DNA of 64,000 nucleotides from Diphasiastrum complanatum (lineage: Eukaryota; Streptophyta; Lycopodiopsida; Lycopodiales; Lycopodiaceae), in the NCBI GenBank assembly GCA_029204225.1, contig CM055098.1, positions 48,323,247-48,387,246 of the forward strand, read 5' to 3'. Under the pieces are notes generated by a model. The model was not told the origin of the DNA. It saw nothing but the letters and a program-made list of their open reading frames with translations, and made no database searches. Position 1 is the first letter of the stretch. The number at the start of each line of letters is the position of its first letter. The position numbers and the translations under genes are program-made. Positions 1 to 10,532 of this stretch are shown one piece after another.

Positions 1-315
1 GAAACTAGATGACATGGCCCAAATAGGCTACAGAGTTGTCCAGTGATGTGTCATATAGTGCACTACTAGTGGTGCATGGGCCTTGGAGGGTATAAGTATA
101 CCTATTGGGCTCTCACTGGTGTATGCTTGATAGCATGACCAGTGGCAGGATGCTGCTGGTGTGATACCACACTCCTCTTTGTGATTGATCCATAGCTTGG
201 GGGCTAGATCCGTTTGATCTAGATTTGGTTGGGTTGGTTTGTCCACCATCAGGTTTCCTTGTGTTGCTTGTGATTGGCATGCTTAGAATAGGATCCTTGG
301 ATTGAGGACTTTATA
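1..315 (+). repeat. LTR fragment (3' part), partner of the LTR at 5481-6355
   Basis: This stretch aligns almost base for base with 6043-6355, the 3' part of the solo LTR. Both contain TATAAGTATA, the block AGCTTGGGGGCTAGATC and the end motif GAGGACTTTATA. The same AGCTTGGGGG block occurs in the LARD LTRs near 25206 and 29866, so all belong to one LTR superfamily. The fragment ends at 315, where minus-strand gag coding sequence begins with no primer site between, so it is probably a separate insertion or solo LTR whose left end lies outside the window. Confidence 0.75.
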
Positions 316-962
316 CCGGTAGTGTGGGCACCATATGGGTTGGCATCTATAAGGTACCTGTGCAGGGTTTGGCTGACCAGGCATACTGCGCTGGATAGAC
401 TTCAGGGTATTTTGAAACTCATTGGTGAGTTTCTCCATCTGTAGTTGGTGGTGCTTATTAAGCAACTCCAACTAGGATTTCCAAAGCTGATCTTGGGTAT
501 CCTCGATCGGCTTCAACTCAAGGACAGGAGCATGGGGTGCTCTCCTTTCCCTGGATTCATCAACATCCAATCCTTCGTCTTCTTCCTTGATGGCATCAGA
601 CATAGCTAACTCTAGGCTCGTATATTCAGCATTGAATTTAAGCTCGCGTCTGATCCATCTTGGAAGGCCGACTAAAAACCAGATGATGAGCATCTGTTTG
701 GAGGGCTATTCTTGTACTTGACTTTTGAGGAGTTTGAACCGCTTGATATAGTCCGGGTTCATCTTTTGCCATCTTGATGTTACTCAATTTGACAAAAGGA
801 CTCTCTATCAAACGAAATGGTTTTAAACACTTGATAAAGGACTCTTTTAGATTAGACCAATCCAATTTATCTTCACGATCGAGGTTAAAAAACCAGTCAC
901 GTGCTTTAGCGATCATGGTCATGGAAAACAATTGGACCATAGCGTCGGGGGATGTTTCACCG
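316..962 (-). pseudogene. Gypsy (Tat/Athila-like) gag remnant, C-terminal half
   Basis: The minus strand encodes a Retrotrans_gag-like stretch. Reading from 962 down, it has GETSPDAMVQLF, RDWFFNLDREDK and FLVGLPRWIRREL, then an acidic patch (IKEEDEG). The same order is seen in the gag at 39527-40264 (YGERTP, QDWFFNLSKEEK, FLAGLPQSIRREL, IREEDEGSDD). It breaks off at a partial zinc-knuckle region (WCPHYR) near 330. Frame changes around 640-700 and the copia insertion at 963 show it is dead. Gag would normally form the cytoplasmic virus-like particle. The N-terminal half is at 4407-4720. Confidence 0.75.
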
Positions 963-1325
963 TGTGAAAGTACTGTACTTTAGGACCATAAATGGATCCA
1001 CAAGAGTGATTGGATGCTTGCTTAACAATCTATCAAAAAACTAGACACACAAACGTTGATCTAGATTGGCAATTTGACAAACAACAAGCATTAACAATCA
1101 AAAACATTGATCAACATTGAAATCCGAGCCCACACATGTGTACTACAGGCTGTAGTATGGCCTTCAACCTGAGAAACAAGTAGAAATTAATTTGGTTGCA
1201 TTTGGATCACAAAAACTCAATGTACATAGTGAACTAGCTTGAGATTGCCAATGAGCTCCAAAAAAATTTTATCTACTCACTATGGAGAGAGGGAATACAT
1301 AGCAAATTCAACTTCCTTCTTGAAG
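963..1325 (-). repeat. Truncated 3' LTR of the copia element
   Basis: It aligns with 3752-4128 from TGTGAAAGTACTGTAC to CTTCTTGAAGTT, with an indel of roughly a dozen bases near 999 (ATCTACAAAAG present only in the other copy). At about 1325 the similarity stops and integrase coding sequence starts, so the U3 half is missing. Confidence 0.85.
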
Positions 1326-3135
1326 TTGATCCATATGATTGAGCCTAGATGGCTCCATCTTGATACTCATGGTTCTTCTTGGAGTCCTCGGGTCTTGAGC
1401 TTGCTCCTCCACTTGACTTGACTCCAAACCATCAATGAATCGAGTAAGGTGTTGATCCAAAGGTGCTTCTTCAAGTTTACAAATCTTCCACTCTTGAAAG
1501 ATCACATTTCCACCACTGACAAATTCTTTGGTTGAAAACAAGTAGATTCTACAATCTCTACTTGAAGAGCAAAACACTACCATTATTCCTATCATTGAAA
1601 TAGGATTATCTTTGGTCCTTACATTGGAATGATCATGCACAAAGCAGGTGGGCACAAAGATTTCCAAAGCAAATGATGTTTCATCTTTTATGACTCTATT
1701 CAAACTATTACAAAAATAGTTATCCAATGAAATTGCTTTATCAACAACAAATGTAGATTTCAAAGCAACCCATTTCATTGTCTTGTCATACAAAGTAATA
1801 AACACCATGAATCTTAAAGGTAAGAAACAAGTCACCTCATGTCTACTACTACTTTCCAAAAAGTATTCAAAGATAGTAGACTCTCCAATGCTCACCACCC
1901 TTGCAAGATGCACACTTGAATGGACAATTTGCATGCAATTTGATGACAAACACCATGCTTAAAGTGGACATCCAAACCACTTTCTAAGAGTAGACCAACA
2001 CTAAGCATATTCTTGGTGATTGATGGTACATAAAGGACATTTTCTAGATCCATGCATTTTGAGGATTCTAGACACAAAGAGATGGTGCCAACACCATCTA
2101 TCCTACACTCTTCGTCATTTGCAGTAAAGACAAACTTTTTAGCAGCATTGAAAGAGTGTAATTAGGTTGAGAAAAAATCCTTTTCAAAAGACATGTGGGA
2201 GCTAGCCCCACTGTCGATCCACCAATTGTCTCTTGAATTGCTATTGCTTGTTGGTGAGGATGTAGATGCCATCAAGAATACATCTACTTCATCCTCCTCC
2301 TCCTCCTTTGCAAGGTTTCCTTGTTAGTCCTCCTCCACTTGTGCTCTTAGCCTCTTGTAGCATTCAGATGCATAATGCCCCTTCTTTCCACAAAAGAAGC
2401 ATTTCTGCTTTGACTTGTCCTTTGAGCTTGGTGCATCATCTTCTCTTTGGCCTCCTTTGGATGCTTCTTCTTTCCATTGGTCTTCTTTTTGCCCTTTAGT
2501 GAGAAATTGACTTTCTCATCTCCATCTTGCAAAGACAATGAACTCATTCTTGCCTTGGTGTGGAGCATCCTACACTCTTCAACCACTAATACACTGTGAA
2601 GTTTTTCTATAGTTGGCAAAGTGTCTTGGATGGCAAAACTTTGAACCAAATTTGCAAAGTCATCTCCTAGACCATTAAGTACAATTTGTACAAGCTCTCC
2701 ATCATGAATCTTCTCTCCAATGGAGGCCAACTCCCTATTTAGAGACTTGATTCTAAGTACATAATCATGTGCACTCTCCTCACTTCTCCTCATGCTTTGA
2801 AAAATCAGATTTCTAAGCATGCGTGCTCTTGAAGTGTTACTAGATTCATAGATTGATTTTAAAGACTCCCAAGCCTCTTTAGCACTAGTACATGCTGATA
2901 CTTCTCTCAACAAATCATTGCTTACATTCATCTTCACAGAATGAAGTGCAAGCCTAGATCTCTTCTTGTATCTAGCTAACTCCTGTGCACCTAGAGGTTC
3001 ATCTTCATCTTCAATCAAGAACTCATGAAGGTCTTGGAGCACCAAGAGTGATTCCATCCTAACCTTCCAAATAGCATAATTTGTAGAATTCAATCTCTCA
3101 CTAGCTTCTAGAAGGTATGCTCCAGCAGATCCCAT
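1326..3135 (-). pseudogene. Copia gag-protease-partial integrase polyprotein, frameshifted
   Basis: The likely start is the Met at 3135 (MGSAGAYLLEASERLN), which lines up with the start of the intact element (MASINAYLLDTNERLN). The UBN2/gag region runs to about 2350. A zinc knuckle of the form CFFCGKKGHYASEC lies near 2390-2345 but in a shifted frame, and the protease motif WWIDSGASSHMS is near 2225-2190. Sequence matching the region after the integrase core (IYLFSTKEFVSGGNVIFQE, then TPRRTMSIKMEPSRL) lies at about 1530-1330. The integrase core, RT and RNase H are missing. Several frame changes and stops show it cannot make a working polyprotein. Confidence 0.8.
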
Positions 3136-3738
3136 CTTACTAGTGACTTCTACAAACAAGAAATAGATTTGATTGACTTGAAACTCACAAAGGACTCACA
3201 CTTGCGGTTTTTCACTCAAATTTGATTTCTAATCCAACAAATGGACTTATAATCACAGTTCTATCACTCCCTCACAAAGCTGGAATGAAGATAAGATGAA
3301 GTGAAAACTACTTTCAAACAAATCTTGCCAAGAAATGGATTTGATTGTCTCTAGAAACTCACTAAGGTCTCTCTCTTGTAGTGTTTCACTCAAATTAGGT
3401 TTCTAATCCAACAAATGGACTTATAATCTCAGTTCTATCACTCCCTCACAAAGTTGGAATGAAGATAAGATGATGTGAAATCTACTTACAATCAAATCTT
3501 GCCAATTTTGGCTATTTTTGGACAATAAATTGACCGAATCTCTTTCTTCCTTCTTGGTCTACTTTTAAGACCTGTTTTTAACCTCAATAGGACTTGAACT
3601 CAGCCTAGATTAATTAGATTCCATGAAACATATTCAAATCTAATCAATGGCAAATGATCTTGGTAGATTATCCTAGGATCTCCACCAAAAATTACACCAA
3701 CAGCTCACAAATTGAATTTGGCTTATGCTCTTGTAATT

Positions 3739-3751
3739 GGCTCTGATACCA
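3739..3751 (-). other. Primer binding site, tRNA-iMet type
   Basis: The plus strand reads GGCTCTGATACCA, so the minus strand is TGGTATCAGAGCC, directly after the end of the 5' LTR. This complements the 3' end of plant initiator-Met tRNA and sets the element's orientation. Confidence 0.9.
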
Positions 3752-4406
3752 TGTGAAAGTACTGTACTTTAGGACCATAAATGGATCTACAAAAGATCCA
3801 CAAGAGTGATTGGATGCTTGCTTAACAATCTATCAAAAAACTAGACACACAAAAGTTGATGTAGATTGGCAATTTGACAAACAACAAGCATTAACAATCA
3901 AAAGCATTGATCAACATTGAAATTTGAGACCACACGTGTGTAATATAGGCTGTAGTACGGCCTTCAACCTGAGAAACAAGTGGAAATTGATTTGGTTGCA
4001 TCTGGATCACAAAAACTCAATGTACATAGTGAACTAGCTTGAGATTGCCAATTAGCTCCAAAAATTTTCCATCTTCTCACCATGGAGAGAGGGAATACAT
4101 AGCAAATTCGACTTCCTTCTTGAAGTTAGGTGGATTTCCAGCATGGACCTAAAATGCTATTTCCTAGAGTCATGCTTGGTAGATAGCTAGTTGGTCAAAT
4201 TTTCACCTTAAATCTAGGATTTAGGTTTTATAAACTAGGAATCACTACCAAAATGACATGACCAACCCTATGGACTTGACCTAACCTACATTAGGAGAGG
4301 ATTGCCACGTGGCATCTTGGCCTCACATGTGTGGAATCCACTTATGTACAAAATTTATGTTATACTACATGGTTTTTGATCAAGCTAGATTTGCCAATTT
4401 TTGGCA
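3752..4406 (-). repeat. 5' LTR of the copia element
   Basis: It runs from TGTGAAAGTAC to TTTTTGGCA, giving TG...CA ends. The right end resembles that of the intact element's LTR (both have TCAAGCTAGA followed by an AATTTTT stretch). It contains the palindrome CACACGTGTG at 3931-3940. The outer end was set by where gag coding sequence resumes (see 4407-4720). Confidence 0.75.
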
Positions 4407-4720
4407 ATTCTTCACGCACAGTAAACGTCGCACAAAGATTTGCAAAAATCTTTGAGGGTTTGAACTACCATCAAACTTTGGTAGATCTAACTTGCTTCAA
4501 CACCATGAACATGGGTTTGTGCCCATGAAGACTCGGCTCTATCAGGTTCTTGTCTGTCGATTGGATTTGTGGATGGCTTGTGGAATTGGGACTGCATTCG
4601 ATAGAACCTATGACATCTGATTTGTTCGATGGTAGGATGTATTATCTCGTATGGATAATCATTTGGGATTCCAGGATCAGTATGTTGGTCCATTGGGTAC
4701 TGTTGTGTCTTTTTTTGTGT
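4407..4720 (-). pseudogene. Gypsy gag remnant, N-terminal half
   Basis: On the minus strand, sequence between about 4410 and 4500 encodes LPKFDGSSNPQRFLQIF. This matches IPKYDRSSDPIRFLQIY in the gag at 39.7 kb, exactly the segment that should precede the half at 316-962. Upstream (to about 4700) is a hydrophilic stretch beginning MDQHTDPGIPNDYPYE, of no recognised domain. The gag is therefore interrupted by the copia element, with an altered frame at the junction. Confidence 0.65.
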
Positions 4721-4739
4721 TTTGTATGGGTTTTTGGTG

Positions 4740-5475
4740 GTTTTTGTGTTTTTTGATTTATTATTATTATTTTTTAATTAATTGCGAGTTTTGCAAAAAT
4801 CCTGAAAAAAAAAATACGTGGAAAAGCTCGAAAATGAGAGATTTCTAAAAAAAACAAGAAAAACCAGAGAATCTTGAAAATTTTAAAGATCATAAATTCC
4901 CAAAAGTCCAAGAAAAGCAAAAAAGTGAAGGTCTACAAAAAAGCGAAAACCAGAAGTCGGAAACCGAAACAAAGGCGAAGGTCTATAGAAACGAAAAACC
5001 TGAAGGTCTTAAAAAGCAAAAAATGCGAAAGTCAAGGATAATGGTAAAAATGGAAAAGCGAAGGTTTTAGGGCTATGGAAAAAGGCGAAAAATGCGAAGG
5101 CTTGAAAAAAGGTGAAAAAAACGAAAAATAAATTTGGCTGTAGAAAGCGAAAAATGCTGGAAAAAAACGAAAAATGCGATGATTTAGGGTTCGAAAAAAT
5201 TGTGAAAAACACGAAGTTGACGAAAACCCGAAAAAAGGAGACAGATTAGGTTATGGTAATGCGAAAAACACGACAATTTAGAGTAACTCGAAAAATGTGA
5301 AGGTGGCGACAAAAAAGGGAAGGGTAACTCGTAACGCGAAGGTGGCGACAAAGATGCAAAAAAAGCAAAAAACTTGAACAAAGCAAAAAAAAAATGACAA
5401 TTTTAGGGTTATGGCAAAAAAGCAAAAAATTGCAACAATATGCAACAATTTAGGGTTAGGGAGAAAGCGAAAAAT
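4740..5475. repeat. A-rich degenerate array built on GCGAAAAA
   Basis: Imperfect repeats of (A)nGCGAA, AATGCGAAGG and GGTCTACAAAAA run through this stretch, interspersed with copies of TTTAGGGTT. It resumes after the solo LTR at 6361 and fades by about 6790. Long open frames here (Phe-rich on the minus strand) are by-products of the A-rich composition. Its origin is unknown. Confidence 0.7.
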
Positions 5476-5480
5476 GCGAA

Positions 5481-6355
5481 TGTCATGCCCATGACTGGTC
5501 TTAGGAAGCGTGTCCACGCTAGGGACCGGTAGACCAACAACCCGTAAGTTAATTGTGACTATAAGGGAATTGGGGCCCTTATGTGTACATAGTCATAATT
5601 AATGGTTGTAGGCCTAAACATATGGTGGATCTTCATTCTCCATTCGACACCAGAATCGAAAGCTCTTTATGCGAAGTAATTTGATAAGAAGAAGTCAAAG
5701 GGCATACCAAAAATACGAAAGTTGAATAATAATTCAAACACAGAACAAGACACAAGTTCGAATTAAGCCCTGTCAAAATCAAAATTGTTTTCCAAATATT
5801 GCAAAAAATCAAACATTTTTTTGGAGGATTGACGAATTCTCAAATGAAACAAACAACAGCAGTATGCTAACGTAGCAGAGAGTTCAAAAGACTTCTATGA
5901 AGAAGTTAATAAAGCAGCATTTATGGCAAATGAATGCATTCAAGCTACAACTCAGAAGTATGTCTTATTGATAGCAGTACTCACAATATCGATTTTATCG
6001 ACACTATCAAATTGAAATTTTAGGATGGTAGTGAGTCATTAGGGAATTGGATGACGTGGCCTAGATAGGCTGCAAAGGTGTCCAGTGAGGTGTCACAGTG
6101 CACTACTAGTGGTGCATGGGCTTTGGAGGGTATAAGTATACCTGCTGGGCTCTCACTAGTGTATGCTTGATTTGTGATGAGTAGCTACATGCTGCTGGTG
6201 TGACTCCTCTTTCCATGACTCTGATTGATCCATAGCTTGGGGGCTAGATCCATACGATCTAGGCTTGGTTGGGTTGGTTTAACCTCCACCGGTTCCCATG
6301 TGTTGTTGCTTTGTATGGTATGCTTAGACTAGAGTCCTATTGTGAGGACTTTATA
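5481..6355 (+). mobile_element. Solo LTR, 875 bp, with 5-bp target duplication
   Basis: The LTR runs from TGTCATGCCC to ACTTTATA and is flanked by GCGAA on both sides (5476-5480 and 6356-6360), as expected after recombination between the two LTRs of a full element. No internal sequence remains. Its first 60 bp resemble the LARD LTR start (ATG.CCAT..., ...GGTAGACC) and its 3' part matches 1-315. Its 3' end is TA rather than CA. GCGAA is common in the surrounding array, so the duplication alone is not proof. Confidence 0.75.
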
Positions 6356-6360
6356 GCGAA

Positions 6361-6790
6361 GGCCTGAAAAAAGTGAAAAATTGAAAACTGAAAGTCTACA
6401 AAAATGAAAAATTCCAAAGGTCTACAAAAAACGAAAAAAGCCAAAAAAATATGAAGGTTTAGGGTCTAGGCAAAAAAACGAAAAATGTGACAGTTTAGGA
6501 TTATGGTAAAAACCATAAAAATACGACAATTTAGGGTTCGAAAAAGCAAGGTGGCGAAAAAGCGAAGCCTCGAAAAAAACAAAGGAAGCGAAGCCTTGAA
6601 AAAAGCTCGAAAAAGGTGAAACCTCGAAAAAAATCTGCGTGTGAAAAAAGCAAAAGCTCGAAAAAAGCGAAGGACTCGGTCGAAAAAAGAGAAGAAAGCA
6701 AATCCTCGAAAAAGACAAAAAAAGCTCAAAAAAAGACGAAGGACCCGGTCGAAAAAAGCTCAAAAAAAACAAGACCCAGTCGAGTTTTCT
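6361..6790. repeat. Continuation of the A-rich GCGAA array
   Basis: The same composition as 4740-5475, with CGAAAAAAGC-type units and more TTTAGGG-like motifs near 6458, 6494 and 6530. It grades into the GGTCGAGA array from about 6660. No gene is supported. Confidence 0.65.
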
Positions 6791-8245
6791 ATGTGTCGTC
6801 CTCGGTCGAGATGGCTACGTGCATGCATGGTCGAGATTTCTCAAAGAGGGCGTTGTTGAGATTTCAAATGCAGGGCCCTGGTCGATAACTAAGGCCTCTG
6901 GCGGTGGAGAGCTAAGCCTTGTGGCTCGGTTGAAAGTTGAGCTCATGCTGGCACCGTCGAAGTCTGAAGTGCGGACCCGATCGAGATAGAGTGGAGAGAC
7001 ATCGGTTGAGAGTTGATGAAGGGAAGGCTCGGGCGAGATAGTGATGGAGGAGTTGGTTGAATGTGTGATGGAGGTGTTGGTCGAGTGCTGATGGAGGTAA
7101 GGCTCGGTCAAGATGGTGATGGAGGTCCGACTCGGTCGAGATTTAAAGCTCAGACCCGGTCGAGATTTTAAGTCATTTCAGACACGGTCAAGATGTGAGC
7201 AACGTCAGGTTCGGTCGAGTTACTCATTGTAGGACCCGGTCGAAATCTGAACGCGTGCTGACGAGGTCGAAGTCTGAGCAATTGTTGGCTCGGTCACGAT
7301 GCAATGGAGACCCATTGGAGACTTTGAATGAATTACAGCTAGTCGAGATGGTATCGAAATTTGATGGAAACCTCAGCCTTGGTCGAGAGCGTAATGGAGT
7401 GGCATAGTTGAGAGCTGAAGATTTGGACGCGTCGAGATCTAAGGAGAATGTCCCGATCGAGATTTGATTGTTTGGGCACGGTCGAGATCTGAAGAGAATG
7501 TCTTGGTTGAGATTTGATATGCGGACGCAGGCAAGATTTGAGAGCTTTCCGACTCGGTTGAGATTTGAATCAAATCTGACTCGGTCGACATGTCATTGTA
7601 ATGACTTGGATGAGGAACTGAATGATTGAGTCGGTCGAGATTTCACAAGGTTATGCAGTTGAGATTTTATGAAGTCTGTATTTGATCGTGATGTTATGAC
7701 TCTGATTCGGTCGAGATTTGACGTGAGACGATCCGGTTGAGTTTGGAGTGCTCTTGATCCTGTTGAGATTTGACCTTGTATGGTCCGTCGGTCAAGATGT
7801 TCTAGCCTACTCATCGGTTGATATTGCAAGCAAACACATCAGTTGAGATTGCAAGCAAACGCGTCGGTCGAGATTGCAAGCAAACATGTCAGTTGAGATT
7901 ACAAGCAAATGCCTCGATTGAGATTGCAAGCAAACCCGTCGGTCGAGATTGCAAGTAAACTCGTCGATCGAGATTTTAAAATGGAATTCGGTCGAGTTTT
8001 GAGAAAATTCAATTTAGTCGAGTTTTGAAAAAATTCAAGTCGGTCAAGTTTTGAGAAAATTAGATTCGGTCAAGTTTTGAGTGAATAGCAATCAGTCGAG
8101 ATCTAAGTGTCTTCCTCCGTCGAGATCTGAGAGAAGTGTTCGGTCGAGACGTTGCTCTCGTGACTCGGTCAAAATCTCAGAGCCCTCTGGCTCGGTTGAG
8201 AACTGAGTGCCTACTGACTCGATCGAGATCAGAAGGGAAGTGAAG
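6660..8245. repeat. Degenerate minisatellite with core CGGTCGAGATTTGA
   Basis: Dozens of copies of (C)TCGGTCGAGAT(TT)GA occur with irregular spacers of roughly 15-40 bp over 1.6 kb. The GGTCGAGA core is kept while spacers vary. From 7818 to about 7975 it becomes regular with a 25-bp unit. From 7980 to 8100 a variant unit GGTCAAGTTTTGAGAAAATT takes over. No long reading frame is kept, so protein coding looks unlikely. Confidence 0.8.
7818..7975. repeat. 25-bp tandem repeat, about 6 copies
   Basis: The unit is GAGATTGCAAGCAAAC followed by a variable NCGTCGGTC. It is repeated in register six times with mostly transition differences. It lies inside the larger GGTCGAGA array. Confidence 0.8.
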
Positions 8246-8659
8246 GTCTGGGGCTCATGAAGGAGAGGATGGCGTGGGGGCGCGGTTTAGGTGCTCGAGG
8301 AGATAGCGATGGAGGAGAGCATGGCATTTGCAGATATGTGAGAGATGAAGGTCCTTGCATTGGTTGTAGGAGGTATGCGTGGTAGTGTATGGAGTATATT
8401 GCAGGGTGCGTGTTGCAGGTCTGAAGGAGGTGTAGGCCATGAGGGTGCCGGTGAAGATCAAACGAGTTATGTGTGGATGTTTATCGGAAACTATTCATGT
8501 ATTGCAGGTCTTGTGCAGGTGGCAGTTGCGTTTCAGATATCAGACGGCATGGTCAGGAACAGTGAAGGCCAAGAACAGCTCAGAGGTGTACAAGCGTTGG
8601 CAGGATTCTGAGTGTGGGCAGCATTACAGTAGTTTATAGTTTGATTATGTGTTGTTCCA
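8246..8659. other. Region without a supported gene (possible leader of LTR family B)
   Basis: Short overlapping open frames of 60-90 codons exist on both strands but none shows a recognisable domain. The adjacent primer-like site and family-B LTR read to the left, so this may be the 5' leader of a minus-strand Tat/Athila-like element. Confidence 0.4.
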
Positions 8660-8677
8660 AGTAGTAACAGTGCCAAA
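8660..8677 (-). other. Decayed Tat/Athila-type primer binding site
   Basis: The minus strand reads TTTGGCACTGTTACTA directly after the end of the family-B LTR. It resembles the TTTGGCGCCGTTGCC-type primer site of plant Tat/Athila elements, with differences that are all G-to-A or C-to-T. This is inference from motif similarity only. Confidence 0.5.
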
Positions 8678-9358
8678 TGTTTACAGATCCTCTGCTTGGG
8701 AGGATTTGTTTACTGTTTTTTTATTACTTCTTGCTTATAGAACGGCTTCTACCTGTTACAGACTACGATGGGCATTTTCTTGGTGTTTTCTTATTATTGC
8801 AATGCCCAGAATCAGGCAGAAGGAATTATCATTGTAGTTTATATCCTGCCTGTCAGAGGACAACTCAGGGCAATCACTCTTGAATTGAAATCACATGCAG
8901 ATCATGCAGTCAACCAAAAAATTAGCGAACAGAGTGGTTGAAATGCCATGAAATCCTATTTGAATGCTGCAAATTGAACTAAACCAGATCCTAAACACTA
9001 CTATACTTGCATTAATCCACAAAACAAAAAACAAGAAGCTAATCTACAGCATTTTAGAAGTCCAAAAATCAAGAAATCAACCAGTCTTTTGATTATTGGA
9101 CATTCCAAGAACATCAAGAACAGGGTTGTAAGGGGATATGCAAGAACTACATCACAAACCCAGCCTATTTAGTTTACCTGAATGCTAATTCCTACATTAA
9201 TCCACAAATAAGAAAGGAAATCTAATCCACTCTAGAAAATTAATCCACTCTACTATCTACAACCACACACAAAGGATGGAAGGGTATGATCATAGGAGCA
9301 TCACTCAAGAAAACCGCCATGATCAAGGAGCTTAGTGTTGTATCAAACTCGTGGAGGC
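8678..9358 (-). repeat. LTR family B, 3' portion, interrupted at 9359
   Basis: It starts TGTTTACAGATCC and matches 15105-15815 over its whole length at high identity. The other copy continues past GGAGGCTCTT, whereas here the sequence switches to LTR family A at 9359 after GAGGC (9354-9358). The missing B portion has a counterpart, inverted, at 33556-34210. Confidence 0.75.
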
Positions 9359-10532
9359 TATTGGATTTACCTCCTCTATTCTCCTAAATTCTATTCTATT
9401 TTTAGCCTCCATTCATACTGTATTTTTACTCATGTTGTCGCACAATTTGCATATTTACATGTAAAATAAGACAGATGAATAAAACGCGACTCTCTGCATA
9501 AATACAAATAAATTTCCACAGGCAAAAAAGGCGAAAAACGCGACGCTATATTTTTACACGTGATTTGTGACAGGCAAAAAAGACGACACTGCCTTACAAA
9601 ATGCCAAAGGTGCTCTAATGGAAAAGCAAAGGCACCCTATAAATCAAATCCTAAGGCAATTTTCAGAGTGTCGCATTTTTCGCATCTTCACCAACGTTCA
9701 TTTCAGCGAAGGCTGATGTCGCGGCCTTTTCACGCTCATCCCATGCAACTCTGCAAACAAATTTGACAACGAAAGCAGCCACTCACGATCTCCCACAGAC
9801 AGTACATCCACTTTGTACTTTCTTCATCTGCACACTTGTAAAATTATGTATATATATTGAATACCATTTGCGTATTCTTATATGTGAAAATTTATGTAAG
9901 AGAAACAAGTGACAAGCATAATAGCATCAGAAGCTTATGAGAGATAGACGAAGTAGATACTTTTGTGCATCAATTCTTTGTATTGTCAGTAATAGGTTTA
10001 TTCCTTTCACAGATTGGATTAGCTTTGTAGAGCACGTGGTTTCATCCGCTATTGTCTTGTGTTCAACAACATTATTGACCTGTATATTTTGTTATACTTA
10101 ATCTGATAACAGATCTGTTTGTTCTATGTTCAGATTTGTGTCAATATTGCTATGCTTTTCTACATTCTGTTTGACTCTCTTATTGCTTAATCTGGTAGTC
10201 TGTTCTTAGTGAACTATTATTAGTCTAGTTGTCCGCGACTAATATTTAGTCTTGTAATTCGCGATTGAATATCAGTCGAGCTCAATCTAGCTCTTCGCAA
10301 ATCATTCGCGACAAATAACTTGTCTAGCTGTTTGCGACAAATTATCTTTCCGATGTTTTGTTGCTTAATGTTTGGTTACGTAATCAGATCGACCGTGATT
10401 TCTATCACTAACGTTCTATTCGTGTTTGATAAGCGTAGTCATGCTTAGGAAAAGAGTAAGATAGCTCATTCCGCTGTGCATGAACACTTTCCGTTCTAGT
10501 TCATTTCTTTTTCGAGTTTCGAGTTAGCTTCA
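9359..10532 (-). repeat. LTR family A fragment
   Basis: Bases from about 9700 to 10532 are the reverse complement of 34300 to about 35030, including the blocks around 9815 (CATCCACTTTGTACTTTC) and the CGCGAA-rich part at 10250-10360. The outer end TATTGG at 9359 is the complement of CCAATA. With the start TGTTGG at 34211 this gives inverted LTR ends. The inner end at 10532 is truncated. Confidence 0.7.

Larger units (their letters stand above)
963..4406 (-). mobile_element. Deleted Ty1/copia LTR retrotransposon inserted in a gypsy gag
   Basis: Read on the minus strand the order is 5' LTR (3752-4406), primer site (3739-3751), gag, protease, a damaged integrase C-terminal region, then a truncated 3' LTR (963 to about 1325). 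Reverse transcriptase and RNase H are absent and coding sequence joins directly to mid-LTR sequence near 1325, so one deletion removed pol and the U3 half of the 3' LTR. No matching 5-bp target duplication was found: CACCG precedes the left LTR and ATTCT follows the right one. It is related to, but clearly diverged from, the intact element at 18239-24396. Confidence 0.85.

Noticed and set aside
4331-4528. Plus-strand frame at the edge of the first copia element
   Set aside because: It spans the LTR end and overlaps gag sequence that clearly reads on the minus strand.
5009-5517. Overlapping Phe-rich open frames on the minus strand (and Lys-rich frames on plus at 6616-6888)
   Set aside because: They follow from the A-rich GCGAAAAA repeat and overlap in several frames at once, with no domain or conserved start.
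8345-8883. Several 60-88-codon plus-strand frames
   Set aside because: They overlap in different frames, cross an LTR boundary, and the part shared with 15030-15403 is LTR sequence.
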